Assembly (NCBI RefSeq): GCF_009709675.1
Contig: NZ_WMLB01000026.1
Span: forward strand, 1-64,000
From: Agromyces bracchium
Lineage (GTDB): Bacteria; Actinomycetota; Actinomycetes; Actinomycetales; Microbacteriaceae
Direction: 5' to 3'
Length of the DNA stretch: 64,000 nt
How positions within the stretch are numbered: the first letter of the stretch is position 1; each line of letters begins with the position of its first letter. Shown piece after piece: positions 59,166 to 64,000 of this stretch. Made by a program: the position numbers and the translations under genes. The notes below the pieces were generated by a model. The model ran no database searches. It saw only the letters and a program-made list of their open reading frames with translations, and was not told the origin of the DNA.

Positions 59166-60659
59166 TCACGCGGTGGCGGGTTCGGTGACGGGTTCGGTGG
59201 TGGAGGTCACCGGCTCGTCGGAGAGCCGGCCGGGGGGAAGCAGGATCGCCGCGATGACCCCGACCGCATACGTGATCGCGAGCGCGGCGAACACGGGGAC
59301 GAAGACGTCGCCGTAGATCTGCGCGACCTCGCCCTGGATGACGGGCGCGGCGCCGTGGACGGCATCCGGGGTCAGCGATGAGGCATCGAGCGTCGCGGGC
59401 AGCCTGGCGGCGACGCCTGCGCCGATCACCCCGCCGATCACGGCGGTGCCGAGCGTCGAGCCCATCTGTCGGACGAGGTTCGTGGTGGCGGTGATCGTGC
59501 CGGTCTCGTTGCGCGGCACGGCGCCCTGGACGACGGCGATGACGAGGCTCATGAAGGACCCGGTTCCGATGCCGACCAGGAACATGACGACCATCGGCAC
59601 CCAGAGCGGCGTACCGACCGGCAGCAGCGCCATCACGAACAGGCCGGCCGCGGCGAGGCTCGTGCCGAAGATCGTGTACCCGCGGTAGCGACCGGTGCGG
59701 CTCGCGAGCCATCCGGTGCCGAGGTTCGACACGAGCATGCCGAACACCGTCGCGATGGGGACGAAGCCCGACACGGTGGCACTCGTGCGATACGCCATCT
59801 GGAAGTAGGTGGGCAGGTAGGCCGTCACCGAGAACAGGCCGATGCCGATGATCGCCGACAGCGCGATGCCGGCGGCGACGGTGCGGTTCGCGAAGAAGCC
59901 GAGGGGGACGATGGGCTCGGTCGCACGGACCTCGATCAGGAAGAACGCGGCGAGGGCGATGCCGCCGAACGCGAAGGCCACGACCGCGGCCAGCGCCGAC
60001 CCGGGATCGCCGACCCAGGTCACCCCGAGCACGAGCGCGACGAGTGCGAGCGTGAACGCGATGGCGCCGGCGAGGTCGAATCGCCGTGGCGTCGTCTCCA
60101 CGTGCGGGATCGCGAACACGGCGAGCGCGAGTGCGACCACCCCGAACGGCAGGTTGATCCAGAAGACCCACGACCATCCGAGGTAGTCGGTGATCAGGCC
60201 GCCGAGGACGGGGCCGACGAGGATCGCGATCGGGAAGGCGGCGCCGATGATGCTCATGTAGCGCGGACGCTGGCGAGGCGTCGTGACGTGGGCGATGATC
60301 GTCTGCGACATCAGCTGGATGCCGGCTGAGCTCATGCCCTGCGCGATGCGCGCGATCACGAGCTGGGTCATGTCCTGCGCGAACCCGCAGGCGAGGGATG
60401 CCGCGAGGAAGACGACCACGGAGATCAGGAACACCAGGCGCGGCCCGACGAGGTCGCCGAGCTTGCCGAGGACGGGCAGCAGGACGGTGCTCGCGAGCGT
60501 GTAGCCGACGACCACCCAGCTCATGTGCTCGAGCGCACCGAGTTCGCCGGCGACGGTGGCGAGCGAGGTCGCCACGATCGTGTGGTCGAGTGCGCCGAGG
60601 AAGGCGACGGTCAGGAGCGAGGCGACGAGGAGCCGAAGGCGGAGCGGAGAGAGCGACAT
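59166..60659 (-). CDS. MFS transporter, DHA2/EmrB-QacA type
   Basis: A 497-aa, 14-TM exporter. Motif D1 is LGALDHTIVATSLATVAGELG, motif A is GKLGDLVGPRLVFLIS, motif C-like AQGMSSAGIQLMSQTII. First gene of the second operon, 20 nt before the GMC gene. It may expel a toxic aglycone released by the deglycosidases, or import substrate; the family favours export. A long leader of about 100 nt precedes it, downstream of a promoter with a dyad operator. No clear Shine-Dalgarno. Confidence 0.85.
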   Translation of the reverse strand: MSLSPLRLRLLVASLLTVAFLGALDHTIVATSLATVAGELGALEHMSWVVVGYTLASTVLLPVLGKLGDLVGPRLVFLISVVVFLAASLACGFAQDMTQLVIARIAQGMSSAGIQLMSQTIIAHVTTPRQRPRYMSIIGAAFPIAILVGPVLGGLITDYLGWSWVFWINLPFGVVALALAVFAIPHVETTPRRFDLAGAIAFTLALVALVLGVTWVGDPGSALAAVVAFAFGGIALAAFFLIEVRATEPIVPLGFFANRTVAAGIALSAIIGIGLFSVTAYLPTYFQMAYRTSATVSGFVPIATVFGMLVSNLGTGWLASRTGRYRGYTIFGTSLAAAGLFVMALLPVGTPLWVPMVVMFLVGIGTGSFMSLVIAVVQGAVPRNETGTITATTNLVRQMGSTLGTAVIGGVIGAGVAARLPATLDASSLTPDAVHGAAPVIQGEVAQIYGDVFVPVFAALAITYAVGVIAAILLPPGRLSDEPVTSTTEPVTEPATA

Positions 60660-60762
60660 TCGTGGAGTGCCCGAACGATCGGGCTGTCGACGCGACCGGG
60701 TGTGCCCTCGCCCGCGGCGTCACGGCGAGGATCGGATCTGCGAGGATCCCAACGTCATGTCG

Positions 60763-60798
60763 ATTCTAGGCGGTCTTTAGTCGAAAATCAACTAAAGA
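60763..60798 (-). promoter_or_regulatory. sigma70-like promoter overlapped by TCTTTAGT/ACTAAAGA dyad
   Basis: On the minus strand TTGATT (60786-60791), a 17-nt spacer and TAGAAT (60763-60768) make the best -35/-10 pair in the window. A perfect 8-bp inverted repeat TCTTTAGT-N9-ACTAAAGA (60774-60798) covers the -35. This is how MarR/TetR-type repressors block transcription. The dyad also includes the stop codon of the gene ending at 60792. Confidence 0.65.
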
Positions 60799-61589
60799 TC
60801 GATGTCGCGACTGCGGAGCACATCCGCCGCGGCCTCCGCGTCGTGCAGCAGGTCGACCAAGTCCGACGTCGACGAGCCCTCCGCGATCGCGTCGAGCGTG
60901 CGACGGAGGGCCGCGCGATCACCGGACTCGAACCGCGTCGGTGCGACGAGACGACCTCCAACACTGGCGGTCGTGAGTTCGATTCGATCGAGCATCCCGT
61001 CGAGCGCGATCTCCGTGGTCGTCTCTCCCAGCCCTCGCACCCGCAGCAGGTCGTCCGCGGCGGGCGTCCGGATCGCCGACAGCGTTCCGATGACACGGCC
61101 ATCCGTGCTCAGCAGCGCCGTGACCGCGCGTGGTGAGCTCGAACCCCCGGTGGCGGCAACCTCCACCGGTGACCCGACCAGCTCGCGCACCCATCCGATC
61201 GCGTCCCGGACGACGGCGGGCTGACGCGGTCGGTCGGCGCGACATTCGGCGACCGTCACGCGAGGTGCGGTCCCGCCGCGAGCACCGAGCGCGTCGTCGA
61301 CGAGATCTCGATGCAATCGTCCGCGATGGACGAGCACCGGCGTACCGGTGCCGGTGCCGGCGCCGAGCCGCGCGACCGGACCGGGAGGGGTGGAGCCGGG
61401 TTCGGTGACCAGGACCGCCCGCGCGCCGTCCCGGATCGCCTCCCCTACGACGTCCCACCACGCGCCGGCGCCGTCGACCATCACGATCGCACCGGCCGCG
61501 CGATCGCTCGGCACTGCACGCTCGGGCAGGCCGGCGATCGCCACACGATGAGCCGGAGTTGTCGCGAGGACCGGGATACGGGCCGTCAT
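60792..61589 (-). CDS. unknown protein coupled to a Gfo/Idh dehydrogenase
   Basis: A 265-aa protein, no family recognised. Segments include VAIAGLPERAVPSD, AWWDVVGEAIRDGARAVLVTEP, PAVVRDAIGWVRELVGSPVEV, STDGRVIGTLSAIR and VGGRLVAPTRFESGDRAALRRTL. The first half looks like an alpha/beta fold and the second half resembles the C-terminal beta domain plus helix of Gfo/Idh proteins. It might be a catalytically reduced partner subunit of the dehydrogenase encoded just upstream. The 4-nt ATGA overlap implies they are made together. No signal peptide or TM. Confidence 0.6.
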   Translation of the reverse strand: MTARIPVLATTPAHRVAIAGLPERAVPSDRAAGAIVMVDGAGAWWDVVGEAIRDGARAVLVTEPGSTPPGPVARLGAGTGTGTPVLVHRGRLHRDLVDDALGARGGTAPRVTVAECRADRPRQPAVVRDAIGWVRELVGSPVEVAATGGSSSPRAVTALLSTDGRVIGTLSAIRTPAADDLLRVRGLGETTTEIALDGMLDRIELTTASVGGRLVAPTRFESGDRAALRRTLDAIAEGSSTSDLVDLLHDAEAAADVLRSRDIDL

Positions 61590-62629
61590 GTCGATGCTCC
61601 TGACCGGACCGTCTCGGCGGCCGCGTCGGCGAGCGCGATCGCGAACAGCGCGTCGTCGAGGAGCTCGTGGTACTCGGTCGTGGCCGCGCCGTCGAGCAGG
61701 TCGGCCAGTGCGAGCCACTCGGCGAGGTAGCCGTCCGCACGATCGCGACGGTACGTGGTCGTGCGCCCCTCCCCGAGTCGGACGCGGATGTCGGCACTCC
61801 CCGAGTGCACGAACGCCGGCGGGAACTCGACGTCCAGCCGGTCGTCGTCGGTGTCGACCGTCAGCCGCCAGACCGGGTCCGGACCGTCGGGGAGCATGAC
61901 GGCCGTCAGCAGGATCGGGACGCCGCCGGAGCGGAAGCCGACGGCGTATCCGATGGGCGGCACGGGGGCGGCGAAGTCCACGCGTTCGAACCCGGGCGCA
62001 AGGTCCCGGATCGCGGGGAGGTCGTGTATCGCGAGGCCGAGCAGGAGCTGCCGGACCACCGAGGCCGCCACGTCGGGATCGGCGAGGTCGGGGGCGCCGC
62101 CGCGACTCGTTCCGCCGACGTCGGGGAGCTCGGTGACGGCGGCGTGGAAGCGCCCGTTCGGCGGAAGCGCGACGGAGGCCGAGACCGCCCGGACGCTCGA
62201 CTGCCGGGACACGAGATGACGCTTGGCCCGCGCCCACGCCGGGTCGTAGAGGTGGTTGCTCGCGACCACGAGCGGAATCCCCGCGTCCATGCAGGTCTCG
62301 ACGATCTCGGCGGCATCCGATGCCGTCGTCGCGAGCGGCTTCTCGCACAGGATGGCTCGCACGCCCGCCGCAACCGCCGCGCGGACCTGCGCGGCGTGCT
62401 GGTCGGGTGGGCTGCAGATCGCCACGACGTCCACGGCGGGGTCGGCGAGCAGGGCCGAGTCTCCCACGGACGCCGCCGCGCCGATTCGCGAGGCGAGCGC
62501 AGCAGCCCGACCGGAGCCGGAGTCGCTGACGTGCACGACGGCGAACCGATCGGAGAGGCGCTCGAGCGTCGGCAGGTGCAACGCCGACGCGCCTGGACCT
62601 GCGCCGATCACGCCGACACCCCACACCAT
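61586..62629 (-). CDS. Gfo/Idh/MocA family oxidoreductase
   Basis: A 347-aa dehydrogenase. The N-terminal GVIGAGPGASALHLPTL is a variant Rossmann motif; ILCEKPLATTASDAAEIVE is the signature with catalytic Lys. The C-terminal half includes LLLGLAIHDLPAIRDLAPGF with a His in the expected region. More divergent than the other two copies. ATG at 62629 (MVWGVGVIG) has GGGGGAG 6 nt upstream. Divergent from the ROK gene; the 117-bp gap holds two dyads. Confidence 0.82.
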   Translation of the reverse strand: MVWGVGVIGAGPGASALHLPTLERLSDRFAVVHVSDSGSGRAAALASRIGAAASVGDSALLADPAVDVVAICSPPDQHAAQVRAAVAAGVRAILCEKPLATTASDAAEIVETCMDAGIPLVVASNHLYDPAWARAKRHLVSRQSSVRAVSASVALPPNGRFHAAVTELPDVGGTSRGGAPDLADPDVAASVVRQLLLGLAIHDLPAIRDLAPGFERVDFAAPVPPIGYAVGFRSGGVPILLTAVMLPDGPDPVWRLTVDTDDDRLDVEFPPAFVHSGSADIRVRLGEGRTTTYRRDRADGYLAEWLALADLLDGAATTEYHELLDDALFAIALADAAAETVRSGAST

Positions 62630-62662
62630 CGCCGCTCCCCCTGCCCTCGAGCACTTTCGCGG

Positions 62663-62679
62663 CAACTATACAAAAGTTG
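62663..62679. promoter_or_regulatory. operator-like dyad CAACT-N7-AGTTG
   Basis: CAACT(62663-62667) and AGTTG(62675-62679) around ATACAAA. It lies near the Gfo/Idh side of the divergent gap, in the likely -10/-35 zone of that gene. Candidate second ROK operator. Confidence 0.4.
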
Positions 62680-62692
62680 GCGCGACTTCTGT

Positions 62693-62711
62693 CTATTTGG
62701 CTGCGAAATAG
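62693..62711. promoter_or_regulatory. ROK-type operator-like dyad CTATTT-N7-AAATAG
   Basis: CTATTT-GGCTGCG-AAATAG is a perfect 6-bp inverted repeat. Its TATTT/AAATA arms match the form of Mlc/NagC operators bound by ROK repressors. It lies about 25 nt upstream of the CAGAAT box of the ROK gene, so autoregulation is likely. Confidence 0.55.
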
Positions 62712-62734
62712 CCCGGAACTGCGCGGTGTTGTGT

Positions 62735-62740
62735 CAGAAT
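62735..62740 (+). promoter_or_regulatory. -10 box (CAGAAT) of ROK regulator gene
   Basis: CAGAAT lies 6 nt before the ATG at 62747; leaderless start. Confidence 0.45.
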
Positions 62741-62746
62741 CTGTGC

Positions 62747-64000
62747 ATGTCACGCGAGTCCACACTCCGCTTCGGCGCACAGACCGACGAGGTCACGAGC
62801 CTCCTGCGCATCGTGAACCTCGTGCGAACGGGCGAGGCCGCAACCCGACCCGAGATCGGGCGGGTCACCGGGCTCGGGCGCGGCGTCGTCACGCAGCGCG
62901 TCGACCAGGCGATCGACATGGGCTTCCTCGCCGACGGCGAGTACGGCCCCTCGTCCGGCGGCCGCGCACCGCGCACGCTCCGGTTCCGGTCCGAGCAGGG
63001 GCGGATCATCGTGTGCGCGTTCGGAGCGCTGCACATCCGGGTCGGCATCGCCTCGCTCGACGGTGACATCATCGACGATCGCCACATCGGGTGGGACATC
63101 GCACGAGGCCCCGCAGAGACCATCGACCGTGCACTCGAACTCGCCGACGAGATCCTCGCGCGCCATGAGGACGTGCCGGTCTGGGGCGTCGCCGTCGGCA
63201 TCCCCGGACCCGTCGACTTCGACAGCGGGCGACCCGTCGCCCCGCCCATCATGCCCGGATGGAACGGCTTCGACATGCGTCGACGCTTCGAGGAGCGCTT
63301 CGACGCTCCGACCTGGGTCGACAACGACGTCAACCTCCTCGCCTTCAGCGAGCGATCGCGCCGACAGGACGAGCGGCTCGACCTGATCTTCTTCAAGGTC
63401 GGCACCGGAATCGGCGCGGGACTCCTCTCGCAGGGACGCATCCATCGCGGCGCCAACGGCGCGGCGGGCGACGTCGGGCACGTGCGCGTGCTCGAGTCGA
63501 ACTCGCAGTGCCGGTGCGGCAAGGTCGGCTGCCTCGAGGCCGAGGCGGGCGGGTGGGCGCTCGTCCGCGACGCCGAGCGAGCCGTTGCGGATGGCGCGGG
63601 CGGAACCCTCGCGCGGGATGCCGCCGATGGCGAGCCGATCACGCCGCAGGCCATCGCGATCGCCGCGATGAACGGCGACGCCCTCGCGATCTCGCTGATC
63701 CAGCGATCCGCGCGACTCGTGGGCGAGTCCATCGCGGCGCTCGTGAACATGTTCAACCCGGCCGTGATCGTGGTCGGCGGCGCCGTGTCGTCGGCGGGCG
63801 AGGTGTTTCTCGCCGAGGTGCGGCAGCGCGTGTACGAGCTGTCGCTTCCGCTCGCGACCCGCGACCTCGCGATCGTGCGCTCGCTCGGCGATGAGCGAGA
63901 GCCGCTCCGCGGCGGTGCCGAGATGGTCCGCGAGCAGCTGTTCGAGACGACCTTCCCGCGGTGGTTCGCGGAGGGGCGTCCCACCATCCGGGACGTCATG
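62747..64000 (+). CDS. ROK family transcriptional regulator (3' end beyond window)
   Basis: At least 418 aa; the frame stays open to the last base, so the stop is outside. The N-terminal winged helix (ATRPEIGRVTGLGRGVVTQRV, residues 32-52) marks it as a NagC/Mlc/XylR-type regulator rather than a kinase. The ROK domain has VGIPGPVDFDSGRPV, WVDNDVNLLAF, VGTGIGAGL and the zinc motif CRCGKVGCLEAEAGG. VGGAVSSAGEVFL is near the C-terminus. Such proteins release DNA on binding a sugar. It probably controls the adjacent Gfo/Idh pair and possibly the island. Confidence 0.9.
   Translation, partial: MSRESTLRFGAQTDEVTSLLRIVNLVRTGEAATRPEIGRVTGLGRGVVTQRVDQAIDMGFLADGEYGPSSGGRAPRTLRFRSEQGRIIVCAFGALHIRVGIASLDGDIIDDRHIGWDIARGPAETIDRALELADEILARHEDVPVWGVAVGIPGPVDFDSGRPVAPPIMPGWNGFDMRRRFEERFDAPTWVDNDVNLLAFSERSRRQDERLDLIFFKVGTGIGAGLLSQGRIHRGANGAAGDVGHVRVLESNSQCRCGKVGCLEAEAGGWALVRDAERAVADGAGGTLARDAADGEPITPQAIAIAAMNGDALAISLIQRSARLVGESIAALVNMFNPAVIVVGGAVSSAGEVFLAEVRQRVYELSLPLATRDLAIVRSLGDEREPLRGGAEMVREQLFETTFPRWFAEGRPTIRDVM

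Noticed and set aside
60720..60758. Twelve-codon leader ORF (MTLGSSQIRSSP) upstream of the MFS exporter gene
   Set aside because: Its ATG is only 4 nt from the -10 box, so the transcript probably starts inside or after it. No ribosome site and no attenuator-like codon runs.
60973..60987. GAGTTCGATTCGATC, resembling a tRNA T-loop
   Set aside because: It lies inside the 60792-61589 coding sequence and no acceptor or anticodon stems can be drawn.
31445..64000. Possible recent horizontal transfer of the whole island on a mobile element
   Set aside because: No integrase, transposase, tRNA target or flanking repeats are visible. GC content and codon use match the left part, and the GGATGCCGC words continue through it.
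1..64000. CRISPR arrays, restriction-modification, phage or toxin-antitoxin systems
   Set aside because: No repeat-spacer pattern or family motif was found. The 1463-3295 helicase resembles Res subunits but has no methylase partner.

Overview
The window is about 72% GC with strong G/C third-position bias. Its gene content is that of a high-GC actinobacterium: GT4-type GlgA/GlgM beside GlgC, DUF3099, type B L31 and a SURF1 cluster. Many genes start directly at, or 6-8 nt after, a TANNNT -10 box. The repertoire and the very frequent GGATGCCGC / GCGGCATCC words suggest Microbacteriaceae (Agromyces/Microbacterium-like). This is inference; there is no rRNA gene in the window. I saw no tRNA, CRISPR array, transposase or prophage gene. 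No gap between genes exceeds about 190 bp.

Left part (1-31.4 kb) is ordinary chromosome. It holds an MFS exporter, an SF2 helicase, an SGNH hydrolase, a D-Ala-D-Ala carboxypeptidase, a TrmH-type RNA methylase, a sirtuin, a GT4/alpha-beta hydrolase pair, a DnaQ-like exonuclease, type B L31 and an ABC ATPase. These are followed by the divergent glgA(M)/glgC pair with serB, then fabG, a DUF3099/small Cys protein/SURF1 cluster, an ABC-F ATPase with an S4 protein, YceI, a GH3 NagZ-like lipoprotein, and a coupled run of MpaB-family protein, Lrp regulator and E1alpha-E1beta-E2 of a 2-oxoacid dehydrogenase. Convergent gene pairs are separated by GC-rich hairpins.

Right part (31.4-64 kb) is a large glycoside-catabolism island. 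A minus-strand operon (43870 down to 32721) encodes two ABC sugar permeases, a hydroxypyruvate-isomerase-like protein, a GMC (FAD) oxidoreductase, two C-glycoside deglycosidase (CGD) beta subunits, two TIM-barrel CGD alpha-like proteins, a SnoaL/NTF2-like protein, a Gfo/Idh/MocA dehydrogenase, another TIM-barrel isomerase and ThuA; a second Gfo/Idh gene follows. Divergently on the plus strand are a GH78 rhamnosidase, the ABC solute-binding lipoprotein, a GH3 beta-glucosidase and a frameshifted GH35. Facing these is a second minus-strand operon: MFS exporter, second GMC oxidoreductase, two proteins that naturally FUSE the CGD beta domain to the TIM-barrel alpha domain, an HSL-type esterase and a GH43. 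The island continues with a third Gfo/Idh gene, an unknown partner protein and a divergent ROK regulator cut by the window edge.

Proposed logic (family knowledge plus inference): O-linked rhamnose, glucose, pentose and acyl decorations are trimmed by GH78, GH3, GH35, GH43 and the esterase, and substrates enter by the ABC transporter. The remaining glycosides, probably plant C-glycosides, are oxidised to 3-keto sugars by GMC or Gfo/Idh enzymes. The C-C (or C-O) bond is then broken by the split or fused deglycosidases. Released keto-sugars pass to ThuA and the isomerases, and aglycone may be exported by the MFS pump. A shared AACASACATWAGT-like motif at four places may mark a common regulator.
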